A stretch of 61,841 nt of DNA. Source: Gordonia polyisoprenivorans NBRC 16320 = JCM 10675. GTDB taxonomy: Bacteria; Actinomycetota; Actinomycetes; Mycobacteriales; Mycobacteriaceae. The DNA is taken from the NCBI RefSeq assembly GCF_000241325.1, contig NZ_BAEI01000030.1:1-61841 (forward strand). The letters are read 5' to 3'. The first letter of the stretch is position 1, and each line of letters starts with the position of its first letter. The notes under the pieces were generated by a model. It saw nothing but the letters and a program-made list of their open reading frames with translations, made no database searches and was not told the DNA's origin. The translations under genes and the position numbers were made by a program. This document shows, piece after piece, positions 28,028 to 37,003 of the stretch.

Positions 28028-29017
28028 ATGCGACTTGCCCGGGTGATGCTCACTCTTGGTTGTGCGGCACTGCTCACCGCGACGGCGGCGTGCTCGTCGG
28101 TGAATGGTTCGGCCTCCGGGGAGCATGGTTCTGGCGCTGACTCGACTGCGTCGTCGAGTGCGGCGCCACTGGTGGTCAACGCGACGCTCGGCAAGGTGTG
28201 GAGCCCCTATCAAAAGGGATACGGCGAGGTCCGACCGTCGGAGATCTTCAACGGCGGCGATCCCACGGGCCTGGTGAGCAACGTGGTGTGGTCGTCGTGG
28301 GGCGGCCCGCAGGCCACCGGAACCGGCTCGGCCCTGTACGGAGGCTCCGGTGAGATCGTTGCCGAACAACATGCCGAACAAGCCACCGTCGTCGCCTTCA
28401 ATCTCGGTACCTGCGACGGAGCACAGCGGTATCAGGCCATCGAATGGTTCTTCCCACAGCACGGCGAACACTTCGACCCGAGCCGCTACATCAACATCTG
28501 CTCAGGCGACTACGTCGACCCGGGTTCGCCCGACACCGGCTCATCGACAGCCGCCACCAGCACTGCCGCATCGGGTTCCGGTGCCTGGTCCGGGGATCAG
28601 CTGACGATCACGCCCACGTCACTGGGGGTGGTCAAGGTTGGCATGTCGGTGCAAGCAGCCGCTGCAGCAACGGGATTGACGTTCCAGGTCAAGGGCGACG
28701 GAGCCCGCGGTCCCGCCATGAACAGGCAGAACGAACTCTACGTCGACGGCGATCCCGTCCGGTGCGTGGTGGCCTCCGGTACCAGCGCCACCGGTCCTGC
28801 GGTCACCACCGAGAAGGGTGTCGGACTCGGCGACCCGCAAAGCGCCGTGACCGCCGCATACCCTGACGCCCAACCGATTCCGCAGAACGGTCCCTTCGCC
28901 CGGCCCGGATACTTCGCCACAGTCCCCGGTGGACAACTCTCGTTCACCATCAGCAACGGCGTCGTCAGCCGGATCGCCGGCGGAGCGGACGTCACCTCGC
29001 CGAACTGCTCGGTCTGA
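28028..29017 (+). CDS. Putative lipoprotein, unknown function
   Basis: A 329-aa exported lipoprotein: signal MRLARVMLTLGCAALLTATAACSS with the lipobox cysteine at residue 22, then a Ser/Ala-rich linker. The first mature half (about 45-165) contains a WSSWGG and an IEWFFPQHGEHFDPSRYINICSGDY region; a second Ser/Thr/Ala linker separates a C-terminal repeat-like domain (about 195-329, LGVVKVGMSVQAAAAATGLTF and KGVGLGDPQSAVTAAYP). The latter pattern recurs in actinobacterial secreted proteins of unknown role. ATG with AAGGAG upstream. It converges with the transporter to the right with only 14 bp between. Confidence 0.75.
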   Translation: MRLARVMLTLGCAALLTATAACSSVNGSASGEHGSGADSTASSSAAPLVVNATLGKVWSPYQKGYGEVRPSEIFNGGDPTGLVSNVVWSSWGGPQATGTGSALYGGSGEIVAEQHAEQATVVAFNLGTCDGAQRYQAIEWFFPQHGEHFDPSRYINICSGDYVDPGSPDTGSSTAATSTAASGSGAWSGDQLTITPTSLGVVKVGMSVQAAAAATGLTFQVKGDGARGPAMNRQNELYVDGDPVRCVVASGTSATGPAVTTEKGVGLGDPQSAVTAAYPDAQPIPQNGPFARPGYFATVPGGQLSFTISNGVVSRIAGGADVTSPNCSV

Positions 29018-29031
29018 GAGCAGTGCCCGGA

Positions 29032-30543
29032 TCAAGCGCTCGGCGCCGCCGCAGATTCGCGGGCCACGGCATAGGTGCGCTCGGCCTCGGCCGGTGTATC
29101 CACCTGTGGTGGTGAGCCGTTCAGCGGCTGCCGGGCTGATTCGCGGAGGAACAGGACGGCAACCAGGCCGACGATCCCGCTGCCGATCAGATAGAAGCCG
29201 GGCATCAGGTGATTGCCGGTGGCGCTCACCAGCGCCGAGGTGACCAGAGGGGTGGTGCCGCCGAACGCCGAGACCGCGATGTTGAAACCGATCGACAGCG
29301 CTCCGTAGCGTACCGAGGTCGGGAACAGGGCGGGCAGCGTCGAGGCGGTCGGCGCGGCGAAGCATGCCAGGATGACGCCGAACACCACGCATGCAACGAT
29401 CGGCGCCCAGATGGTGTCCATCCCGAACAGGATGAAACACGGTACGGCGACCACGATTTGCAAGATCGCGCCGATCGCGAAGATGGGTCGACGGCCGATG
29501 TGGTCACTGAGCCGACCGAGGAAGACGATCAGGGCGACCACCACCAGCATCGACAGCAACACCAGGAGGTCGGAGCTGAGCTGGCCGCGACCGATGACGT
29601 CGGTGAAATAGGTTGGTAGATAAGCGGTGATCATGTAGTTGGTGACGTTGTAGAGAATGACCAGGCCGATACACACCAGCAGCGGTCGCCAGAAGCGAAC
29701 GAAGATGGTGCCGATCTCGCGGCCGGCGCTCTCGGTCTGTTTGACCTTGGCGTCGTGTTCGTCGAGCTGCTTCTGGAATGCCGGCGTATCTTCCAACCGC
29801 ATCCGCAGGTAGAGGCCGATCAGTCCCATCGGACCCGCGATGAAGAACGGAATGCGCCACCCCCACGACGTCATCGTGTCGTCGCCGAGCGCGGCATTGA
29901 GTACGGTCACCATCAGGGAGCCGAGCGAGTAGCCGATGAATGTGCCGAAATCGAGCCAGCTGCCCAGGAATCCGCGTCGGCGATCGGGGGAGTACTCCGC
30001 GATGAAGGTGGTGGCCCCACCGTATTCACCGCCGGTGGAGAACCCCTGGATCATGCGCGCCACAAGCAAAAGGATCGGCGCCCAGATCCCGATGACGCCG
30101 TAGGACGGGATGCAGCCGACCGCGAAGGTGCCGGCGGCCATCATGATCATCGTGACGGCGAGCACCTTCTGCCTGCCGATCCGATCACCGAGCGGGCCGA
30201 AGAAGAACCCGCCGAGCGGACGCACGAGGAACGCCGCGGCGAAGGTCGCAAAGGTGGCCAACAGCTGCGCGCTCGACGACGCATCCGGATAGAAGACCTT
30301 GCCCAGCGTGGCGGCGAGGTAGCCGTACACACCGAAGTCGAACCACTCCATCATGTTTCCCAGCGCCGCCGCCCCGATCGCTCGCTTGAGCATCGGCTGG
30401 TCGACGACGGTGATCGACTCCTGTGTCAGCGGAGGCTTGCGGCGGATGAGCGCGGCCAATGAATGCAGGTGGCGCTCGACGACGTGGGCGTGCGCCCAGT
30501 GCAGAGGCGACGGCCTGTGGCCGGCAGGTGCAGGATCAGGCAT
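29032..30543 (-). CDS. MHS-family (ProP-like) MFS transporter
   Basis: A 503-aa, 12-segment major facilitator of the metabolite:H+ symporter family. GNMMEWFDFGVYGYLA opens the first segment as in ProP, followed by FLVRPLGGFFFGPLGDRIGRQKVL and RMIQGFSTGGEYGGATTFIAEYSP. The family carries proline, betaine, ectoine, alpha-ketoglutarate or shikimate. Its closeness to a betaine ABC operon fits osmolyte uptake, but the substrate is inferred. It lacks the C-terminal coiled coil of E. coli ProP. The first 50 residues before MLKRAIG are unusually long and polar. Confidence 0.85.
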   Translation of the reverse strand: MPDPAPAGHRPSPLHWAHAHVVERHLHSLAALIRRKPPLTQESITVVDQPMLKRAIGAAALGNMMEWFDFGVYGYLAATLGKVFYPDASSSAQLLATFATFAAAFLVRPLGGFFFGPLGDRIGRQKVLAVTMIMMAAGTFAVGCIPSYGVIGIWAPILLLVARMIQGFSTGGEYGGATTFIAEYSPDRRRGFLGSWLDFGTFIGYSLGSLMVTVLNAALGDDTMTSWGWRIPFFIAGPMGLIGLYLRMRLEDTPAFQKQLDEHDAKVKQTESAGREIGTIFVRFWRPLLVCIGLVILYNVTNYMITAYLPTYFTDVIGRGQLSSDLLVLLSMLVVVALIVFLGRLSDHIGRRPIFAIGAILQIVVAVPCFILFGMDTIWAPIVACVVFGVILACFAAPTASTLPALFPTSVRYGALSIGFNIAVSAFGGTTPLVTSALVSATGNHLMPGFYLIGSGIVGLVAVLFLRESARQPLNGSPPQVDTPAEAERTYAVARESAAAPSA

Positions 30544-30847
30544 TTTCTTAGCCTAGGTAATCGCTCCCGCTTTCCGCGAATCCGCAAGCGTTATGGGCGA
30601 ATTGATCGATATGTCCGGCTGCGCTCCGCCGCTGTGGGGATCGATGGCTACAACCCACTCGCCGTCCTCACCGCCGGTGGTCCCGAGTCGCCTGCTCGTT
30701 CTTATGATGGTCCCGACTCGCCTGCTGTCTCCCCATGATGGTCGAGGTGCCGAGGAGCGCAAGCGACGAGCCTCGAGGCCCCTTGTGCCGTAGCTGGTTT
30801 CGTACCACGCCCATCCCGGCGGCGAGCCTGATTCGGCCAGCCTGTCG
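30544..30847. other. Gene-free stretch with a 30-bp tandem repeat
   Basis: No convincing gene is visible. Two imperfect tandem copies of a 30-bp unit beginning TGGTCCCGASTCGCCTGCT occupy 30678-30707 and 30708-30738, followed by a GAGGAGCGCAAGCGACGAGC/CTCGAGGC stretch that resembles a degenerate palindromic repeat. The left end holds the promoter region of the MHS transporter. Confidence 0.5.
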
Positions 30848-31086
30848 TCAAGCGGTGACTTCCTCGTCGGGAGGGTGTTGCTCGATTGTCGTTGTCCACG
30901 CAGCACTGTCGGTGCGTGCTGGTGGATCGTAGGCGGGAACCCCGCCGTAGGTGTAGCCCAGTACGGCACTGTTGTAACCCCCGAGGGTGCGCTGCCGTTG
31001 TCGGCGCCGAAGATGGCTGGCAAACAGCGCGAGCAGGGCGGCGGGAGCACGAGCGAGCCGGCCCCGATGAGCATCCCCAGCCACAT
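30848..31086 (-). pseudogene. Frameshifted small membrane protein
   Basis: The strand reads MWLGMLIGAGSLVLPP, a good membrane segment, in one frame from the ATG at 31086, then breaks into low-complexity Cys/Pro. In the next frame the sequence continues as ALLALFASHLRRRQRQRTLGGYNSAVLGYTYGGVPAYDP to a stop at 30848. Joining the two at the CCGCCGCCC run (near 31037) by restoring one base gives a natural-looking protein of about 80 aa with one transmembrane helix and a basic cytoplasmic edge. Either the gene is broken or the sequence has a single-base error. Confidence 0.5.
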
Positions 31087-31157
31087 CGATTCAGCATAGA
31101 GAATCTCTGGTGCGTTATCGATACTTCATGGCCAGTCCAGAGGCGCAGCCACGACCA

Positions 31158-31251
31158 CTCGCCTGTTTTCAGTCATTCGCAAAGTAGCCCAGCCCTCGCG
31201 ACCGGGGCTTTTGCCGCGGAGCTACTCGCAGAATGACTGAAAACAGGCGAG
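31158..31251. repeat. 94-bp palindromic repeat element, copy 2
   Basis: The 20-bp arms are identical to those of copy 1 (31158-31177 and 31232-31251) and the total length is again 94 bp. The core contains nested pairs (AGTAGC at 31183-31188 with GCTACT at 31221-31226, and AGCCC with GGGCT). A 19-bp core piece (31197-31215) matches the reverse complement of copy 1 at 17 of 19 positions at the same offset. It lies just past the 3' end of the membrane-protein gene at 31281. Confidence 0.85.
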
Positions 31252-31280
31252 GCCGGGCTCGGCTGCAGCCGAACTCCCTG

Positions 31281-32429
31281 CTAACGCACGTCCGCAGGCT
31301 CCGGATCGTCGACCAGCCGGCGCAACCCCATCGACTGGAATGCGACGACGTAGATCAGTGTCCACAGCACCAGCCAATCGACGAATCCCAATGCGTTACC
31401 GGCCAACCCGGAGGCGACGGCGGGTTCGTGGAGAACGTTGCCGGCGGCAAACCGGTAGTAGAGCAGGAAGGTTCCGACGGCCAGGACAAAGGTCAGCACC
31501 GCGCGGACCGCGGGTGCGAATCGGTTGCCGAAGCCGTTCGCCCAGAAGATCATCCAGAATGCCCAACACACGCCGATCTGTGCGGGGAACTGATGGATGG
31601 TGTTGCCCAGTTCGGCCGAGGCCTGGGAACCGACGAGTAGTTTGGCCAACGGGACCATCACGAAGTAGATCGTCGTCCCCAGCAGGGCGTTGCCGATCGT
31701 CGCGGCAAGTGCCGTCTTTCCGCCTCCGCCGAACAGCTTCCACGGCCAGTTGTCGAGTGTCTGACCGGTCAGGATCACCGACACCACAATCGAATAGAAC
31801 CATCCGAGCACGGTGTCGAGCGACATCATCGGATTGGTCACCGACGACGACACCGCGGGCAGTCCGATGACGATGTAGAGCGCCAGCGTGGGGATGGCCA
31901 CGAATGCGATCTCGCACAGTCCGATCAACGGTTGCTTCATCCCCAGCGCGGTCCATGGCCAATGCTGCCAGTTGAGCACCACCATCACCCACGTCCCGAA
32001 CCCGAACAACACGAACAGGGCGCCCGAGAAGTAGCCCATGCCGCCGGCGCGGGAACCGGCGAAGTCGGGGAACAGCGCACCCAGTCCGCTACCGAGCAGC
32101 CAGGTCACGGCGACGGCGAACACCGCCGTCGAGACCAGGACGGCGATGCCGCGCAGGGGCTGGCCGAGCCGGTCGAATCCCACGAACTCGGAGTTGAAGC
32201 CGATGAACACGATGAACAGAATCGCCCAGAACAGTGCGGCGTTGAACGGCAACGGATAGAAATGCCACGGGCTCGACGTCGGATCGGCCAGCAGATACCA
32301 GCTGAGCACCGAGACCACGACGACGACAACGAGGTTCGACACCCCGAACAGCAGCCATCGTCGGGAGCCAGGCGGTGGCGCCGGATTCTGCTGGTCGGCG
32401 GGCGGTTCGACACCGGTGGTCATCGTCAT
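31281..32429 (-). CDS. Multi-pass membrane protein, unknown function
   Basis: A 382-aa hydrophobic protein with roughly ten membrane helices (starting LLFGVSNLVVVVVVSVLSWYLL) and a proline-rich cytoplasmic N-terminus. It is rich in tryptophan and phenylalanine (NWQHWPWTALG, DNWPWKLFGGGG, GVCWAFWMIFWANGFGNRF) and lacks recognisable transporter motifs. GAGGAG lies before the ATG. It is not part of an evident operon; the closest downstream feature is the 94-bp repeat. A permease or a membrane enzyme are both possible. Confidence 0.7.
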   Translation of the reverse strand: MTMTTGVEPPADQQNPAPPPGSRRWLLFGVSNLVVVVVVSVLSWYLLADPTSSPWHFYPLPFNAALFWAILFIVFIGFNSEFVGFDRLGQPLRGIAVLVSTAVFAVAVTWLLGSGLGALFPDFAGSRAGGMGYFSGALFVLFGFGTWVMVVLNWQHWPWTALGMKQPLIGLCEIAFVAIPTLALYIVIGLPAVSSSVTNPMMSLDTVLGWFYSIVVSVILTGQTLDNWPWKLFGGGGKTALAATIGNALLGTTIYFVMVPLAKLLVGSQASAELGNTIHQFPAQIGVCWAFWMIFWANGFGNRFAPAVRAVLTFVLAVGTFLLYYRFAAGNVLHEPAVASGLAGNALGFVDWLVLWTLIYVVAFQSMGLRRLVDDPEPADVR

Positions 32430-32610
32430 GGCATTGCGCTCCTCGAGGTCTGCGTTGGGCAGTCCGCAACACTATGAGCTGCATCACAAGGTGGTGACAG
32501 GGTTGCGGAGCGTTGCACGACCTCCAAGTGCGGGCAACCCCCTGCAACGCTTGCCTCGACGCGTAAGCCGACGACAGCGCCACGACAGCCACCTGCGCCA
32601 CCCTGTCGGT

Positions 32611-33405
32611 ATGACAATGCTGACCGTGATCGCCGACGACGGACACCTCCTGTCGGCGCACGTCCACGGAGTCGGTCCCACGATCCTCGTCGTTCCACCC
32701 GGCGGTGGGGACGCGACCTCGTGGAGCGCCGTTGCCGAGCACCTCGCCGACGCGCATCGGGTGGTGGTCATGAACCGGCGGATCTACGAGCCAGACGCAG
32801 TGATCACGCTGCCGCACACCGTGAGCCGAGAGGTGAGCGACATCGCGGCGGTCGCGCGGGCCAGTGGTGCACCGGTCGTCGGGGTGGGGCACTCGTCAGG
32901 AGCGACGGCACTGCTGTGTGCGGCCGTCGAGCATCCGAATCTGTTCTCCGAGTTGGTGCTCTACGAGCCGCCGGTCCCCACCACTAGTCTGATCGGTGGC
33001 GTCGCGGAAAGTGCTGCGCGGGCAGCTTTCGATGCCGGTGACGCCGCACAGGCCATGCGGATCCATCTGCGCGACATCGTCGGCATGCCCGACCACCTGG
33101 TGACGCATCTGTTGGGCAACCCCACCACGGCCGAGTACATGACCCGCCACGCAGCCGGGCAACTCGCCGACACCGAAGCCATGGACGGTCTCGGCGTCGG
33201 CGTCGACCGCTATCGCACGGTCACGCTGCCGGTGACCCTCATCGAGGGCGAGGACAGCCCACCACACCTGCACCGACGACTCGCAGAACTCGGCGATGCG
33301 CTACCCGATGTCGTTGCACACCAAATACTCTCGGGACAGGGACATGCTGCGAATGTGACGGGACCGGCGTACCTGGCCGAGGTCGTCACGGCGAGTCTGC
33401 ACTGA
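32611..33405 (+). CDS. Alpha/beta-fold hydrolase
   Basis: A 264-aa alpha/beta hydrolase. The nucleophile elbow is GHSSG (Ser at about residue 95), the oxyanion region is VVPPGGGDATSWSAVAEHL and the catalytic histidine is in SGQGHAANVTGP near the end. No signal peptide is seen. The substrate is unknown. Its last 20 bases overlap the end of the convergent MFS gene. Confidence 0.85.
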   Translation: MTMLTVIADDGHLLSAHVHGVGPTILVVPPGGGDATSWSAVAEHLADAHRVVVMNRRIYEPDAVITLPHTVSREVSDIAAVARASGAPVVGVGHSSGATALLCAAVEHPNLFSELVLYEPPVPTTSLIGGVAESAARAAFDAGDAAQAMRIHLRDIVGMPDHLVTHLLGNPTTAEYMTRHAAGQLADTEAMDGLGVGVDRYRTVTLPVTLIEGEDSPPHLHRRLAELGDALPDVVAHQILSGQGHAANVTGPAYLAEVVTASLH

Positions 33406-34606
33406 CCCGGCCGCCGCGCAGCAGGGGGAGCAGAGCCGCCGACGCCACAAGGGCCGACGCGCCGCAGATCACCAGAAACCGCCAGTCGCCCAGCCATGCG
33501 CCCATCAGCGGCGACGCCGCACGGGCCAACGCCATCGGCACGGTGATGGCGGCCAGCACACTGGCGAAGTGGGCGACACCGAAGTTGTCGGCGATGATCG
33601 ACGGCCGCGCGATCACCCCGACGCCCTGCCCGATGCCGACGGCGGAGACACACAGCAGGGTCACCGGAACCGAGAGACCGGCCAGCGGCAGCAGCATCAA
33701 ACCCAGGCCCTGGATCGCGAACGCCCCACAGGCCACCGGTGTCAGCGCGACGCCGCGCAGCACGGTGACCAACGCCAGTCGTGACAGGATCTGCATCGCA
33801 CCGATGGACACCGGTATCGAGGTGGCGATCCACATCGAGTGCCCCACCGACAGCAGATAGGAGATCACCAGCAACAGGAACGCGGCCACCGATCCGGCCT
33901 GCCCGACGAAGGCGATCAACAACAACCAGAACCGGCGCTGCCGAAACGCTGCACCGACGGGCACCCCCGTTCGGCGCTGTACCCGACTCCGGTGCCGTTC
34001 CCGCGACGGGATCACCATCAGATGACCCGGGACCGCGGTCACCAACAAGAGCGCACTGAGCACGAGAAGTGTGGTCCGCCAGCCCCATTCGGCATTCATC
34101 CACCCGAGCGCCGGATAGACGAGGTAGGTCGACAGTCCGGCGATCATCGTCACCGCCAGGATCGTCCGGTCCCGGTGAGGTGCGTCGGTGGCCACCACGA
34201 TCACCGCGAACGCCGCCTCGTACGTCGACATCGCGATCGCCAGCCCGACGAAGACGAACGCCGCATACAGCACAGCCAACGACGTTGCCTGCGACCACAT
34301 CACCGCGGCACCCACACCGATCAGCGAGCCCGCGGTCATCATCATCCGACCGCCGTGACGATCCATGAGGCGACCGATCGGAAACGCCGCCAACGCACCC
34401 ATCAACGTGGAGATCGTCGACGCCCCGGCCACCGCGGTGCGGGACACGCCGAGATCGTCGGCCATGTTGTCGATGATGACCGGCAGGATCTGGATCAGCA
34501 CCACATAGGCCACCGTGTTCGACACGGCGAACACGGCGATCAGCAGGCGGCGATCGAGGGTGGTGGCGGGTGATTCGGCGCTGGGGCAGACGGCCTCCGC
34601 CGTCAT
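33386..34606 (-). CDS. MFS transporter
   Basis: A 406-aa, 12-segment major facilitator. The loop 2-3 motif reads FPIGRLMDRHGGRMMM and the second half opens around RRFWLLLIAFVGQAGSVAAFLLLVISYLL. The ATG at 34606 overlaps the stop of the SsuD-like monooxygenase (ATGA), so it belongs to the leftward arm of the oxidation cluster and may export a product or import a substrate. The substrate is unknown. The 3' end overlaps the convergent hydrolase gene. Confidence 0.82.
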   Translation of the reverse strand: MTAEAVCPSAESPATTLDRRLLIAVFAVSNTVAYVVLIQILPVIIDNMADDLGVSRTAVAGASTISTLMGALAAFPIGRLMDRHGGRMMMTAGSLIGVGAAVMWSQATSLAVLYAAFVFVGLAIAMSTYEAAFAVIVVATDAPHRDRTILAVTMIAGLSTYLVYPALGWMNAEWGWRTTLLVLSALLLVTAVPGHLMVIPSRERHRSRVQRRTGVPVGAAFRQRRFWLLLIAFVGQAGSVAAFLLLVISYLLSVGHSMWIATSIPVSIGAMQILSRLALVTVLRGVALTPVACGAFAIQGLGLMLLPLAGLSVPVTLLCVSAVGIGQGVGVIARPSIIADNFGVAHFASVLAAITVPMALARAASPLMGAWLGDWRFLVICGASALVASAALLPLLRGGRVSADSP

Positions 34607-35661
34607 CCTCGCAGCAGCGGCAGGAGTTGGCTGCCCTGTCGTTCGATCTCGCGCAGATACGGGGTGTCCGACAGCACGAAGTGGGTGATGCCGAGATCCT
34701 GGTACTTGCGCAGCGATTTGGCCACGTCCTCGGCCGAGCCCACCAGCCACGTGGTGGCCGCACCGCCGCCGCCGAACTTGCCCGGCGTCGTATAGAGGTT
34801 GTCGTCGAGAACCTCACCGCGTGAGGCGAGTTCGAACAGGCGCTGCTGGCCGACGGCGACCTTGCGGTGCGGGTTCTGGCCGTAGGCGCCGCGGTCGGCG
34901 AAACTCCGGACCTTCTCCTGTGCCTCGTCCCACGCCTGCTCGGTGGTGTCACGCACGAAGGTGGTGATCCGCAGACCGAACTCCAACGGCGGATGCTGAC
35001 GCCCGACCTCCCCGCTCAGGCGCTTGAGGCGGGCGATCCGCTCGGCGACGCCGTCGAGAGGTTCACCCCAGAACAATTGGACGTCGGCCTGTTCGGCCGC
35101 CACACGTTCGGCTGCCGCCGACGCCCCACCGAAGTAGATGCGAGGATGGGGACGGCCGGGCCGCGGTGCGATACGTGGCACCACCGTCGAGTTCTCCACG
35201 CCGAAGTACTCGCCCCGATAGGTCACGTTCTCCTGCGTCCACAATGTACGGACGAGCTCGATGAACTCCCGCGTGCGGGCGTAGCGGGCGGCCTGATCGC
35301 CGTCGGAATCCCCGTATGCGGCCAGGTCGTCCTTGCCGGAGACGATGTTGACGCGCAGGCGTCCGCCGCTGAGATGGTCGAGAGTGGCTGCGGCCGTGGC
35401 GAAGTTCGCCGGACGCCAGTAGCCCGGCCGGACCGCGACGAGCGGCTCGAAGGTCGTGGTGCGTGCCGCCAGCGCGGTGGCGACGGTGAAGGTGTCCGGG
35501 CGGCCCCATCCGGTCCCGATGAGCGCACCCTGCCATCCGCTGCGCTCGAGTGCGGTGGCGTGCCGGGTCAGCGTGTTGAGGGTGTTGTGATCGGCGACGG
35601 TGTCGTCACCCCGGTGGCCGGGATCGATCTGATTCGGTATGTACCAGAGGAATTCGCTCAT
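34603..35661 (-). CDS. SsuD-like FMNH2-dependent monooxygenase (LLM class)
   Basis: A 352-aa luciferase-like enzyme of the alkanesulfonate-monooxygenase type, predicted to cleave a C-S bond (or oxidise a similar substrate) with FMNH2 and O2. Matching stretches include ALAARTTTFEPLVAVRPGYWRPANFATAAATLDHLSGGRLRVNIVSG, RYARTREFIELVRTLW and PRIYFGGASAAAERVAAEQADVQLFWGEP. The C-terminus has the usual GSAEDVAKSLRKYQDLGITHFVLSDTPYLREIERQG. Its ATG overlaps the stop of the upstream acyl-CoA-dehydrogenase-fold gene. The exact substrate is not known. Confidence 0.86.
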   Translation of the reverse strand: MSEFLWYIPNQIDPGHRGDDTVADHNTLNTLTRHATALERSGWQGALIGTGWGRPDTFTVATALAARTTTFEPLVAVRPGYWRPANFATAAATLDHLSGGRLRVNIVSGKDDLAAYGDSDGDQAARYARTREFIELVRTLWTQENVTYRGEYFGVENSTVVPRIAPRPGRPHPRIYFGGASAAAERVAAEQADVQLFWGEPLDGVAERIARLKRLSGEVGRQHPPLEFGLRITTFVRDTTEQAWDEAQEKVRSFADRGAYGQNPHRKVAVGQQRLFELASRGEVLDDNLYTTPGKFGGGGAATTWLVGSAEDVAKSLRKYQDLGITHFVLSDTPYLREIERQGSQLLPLLRG

Positions 35662-36830
35662 GAGTCTTTCGGATCTGTGGGTGTGTCCGGATCGTGGGGT
35701 GTGTCGAGAAAGTGCGTCAGCTGCGCCCGGCGGACGTCGGCGTTCTGGCCCTGTACGAGAACGAACAATGCCGAGCGGGCATGTAGTTGCGCGGTGTCGT
35801 CGAACCCGATGCCGTGCCCGGATCGGGCGATGAGCAGAGCGCGGGTCAACGTCGAGAGTGCTTCGCCGCTCGCGGCTTTCACCGCGAGCCGCTCCTGCGT
35901 GCGATGGGGCCCGGCGCCGGCCGCGATCGCCTCGTCCGACAGCCCGTAGGCGTCGGCACGGATCTGCGCGATCCGCGGCGCCCATCTCTCGGCGATCTCG
36001 CGGGCGATCGGCTCGCGTTCGGCACGGAGCTCATCGATGACCCGTGCGGCGAGCCCGAAATGCTGGGGCCGTGCGTCGCTGACGGTGTCGACGTCCTCAC
36101 GACGCCACTCGTCGAGCGGCTGTACCGAGATGACGTCGGCGTCGGCGACCGGCGCGTCACTCAGGTGAATCCGCTGCGTGCGGCTACCGCCGAGCGCGCT
36201 CAGTCCGAGAACTCCTGCGGTGATGTGCTGATCGATCGGGATCAGCGACGTGATGACGGTGCGGCTCGAGGGTTCGACCGCCGCGACGAACACCGCGGAG
36301 TTCAGACCCCAACCGCTGAACCAGGAGACCGTTCCGTTCAGACGCCAGCCGCGCTCGACGCGGGTGGCCTCGACGAAGTGGTCGGGAAAGCGGCGGACAT
36401 CGCTGATGGCGGCTCCCACCAGCAGGCGACCCGACAACGCATCGTGGGCGCGCTGCGAAAGATCGCCCCCGCGTGCGTACTCCTTGGCCAGCCGACCGAC
36501 GATCGGGGCATGCTGCGCCCAGACCAGCCAGGTGTTGAGGCAGGCGCCGGAGAGGATCTCGTGTACCCGACGGTCGGCGGCGCGTGACAGCGCCGCCCCA
36601 CCGAACTCCTTGGGCGCAAGATGATTCAAGAGCTTGACGTCGGCAAACTCGGCGACCCGTTGTGGTGGCACGCCGTCGCGATCGGCCCGCAGGCCGTACG
36701 GGCGCAGCACAGTGCCGGCATAGTCGGCAACCCTTGCGACGAACGGGATCTGATCGGCATCGTCGACCTCGTCGGCCGCCACCCGATCCGGCCGGCGGAT
36801 TGTCGATTGCGCGGCGGTGATTGCAGGCAT
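35658..36830 (-). CDS. Acyl-CoA-dehydrogenase-fold flavin monooxygenase
   Basis: A 390-aa flavoprotein of the acyl-CoA dehydrogenase superfamily. It shows the FAD-contact region (VGAAISDVRRFPDHFVEATRVERGWRLNGTVSWFSGWG) but lacks the usual catalytic glutamate context, and looks closer to DszC/SfnC-type monooxygenases than to beta-oxidation enzymes. It is first in the leftward arm, with AAAGGACTT before the ATG; the SsuD-like gene starts within its stop. Substrate inferred only from cluster context. Confidence 0.75.
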   Translation of the reverse strand: MPAITAAQSTIRRPDRVAADEVDDADQIPFVARVADYAGTVLRPYGLRADRDGVPPQRVAEFADVKLLNHLAPKEFGGAALSRAADRRVHEILSGACLNTWLVWAQHAPIVGRLAKEYARGGDLSQRAHDALSGRLLVGAAISDVRRFPDHFVEATRVERGWRLNGTVSWFSGWGLNSAVFVAAVEPSSRTVITSLIPIDQHITAGVLGLSALGGSRTQRIHLSDAPVADADVISVQPLDEWRREDVDTVSDARPQHFGLAARVIDELRAEREPIAREIAERWAPRIAQIRADAYGLSDEAIAAGAGPHRTQERLAVKAASGEALSTLTRALLIARSGHGIGFDDTAQLHARSALFVLVQGQNADVRRAQLTHFLDTPHDPDTPTDPKDS

Positions 36831-37003
36831 CGAAGTCCTTTCACGGAGTCATCCCGAAAACTACTGCGCCGCAGCGTCGATGAGTCCCTTGCATTCAGCC
36901 TGACCCGAACGGATGACGGTCCCCGGCTCGGGTGGTTGGCTTCTGCACAACCACTTCCCCATCCCTGCATGTCTTCAGGCATGTCTCGAGAGGACAGATC
37001 TCC
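36831..37003. promoter_or_regulatory. Divergent promoter region of the oxidation cluster
   Basis: The two arms of the 18-kb cluster start from this 173-bp gap. A perfect 7-bp inverted repeat (GTGGTTG at 36932-36938, CAACCAC at 36948-36954) is a candidate operator or hairpin. Near the right end a 12-codon ORF (36969-37007) overlaps the next start. No riboswitch I know is recognisable. Confidence 0.4.

Noticed and set aside
36831..37003. SAM or other sulfur riboswitch before the importer operon
   Set aside because: Only a short 7-bp hairpin is visible; no conserved riboswitch core could be recognised by eye.
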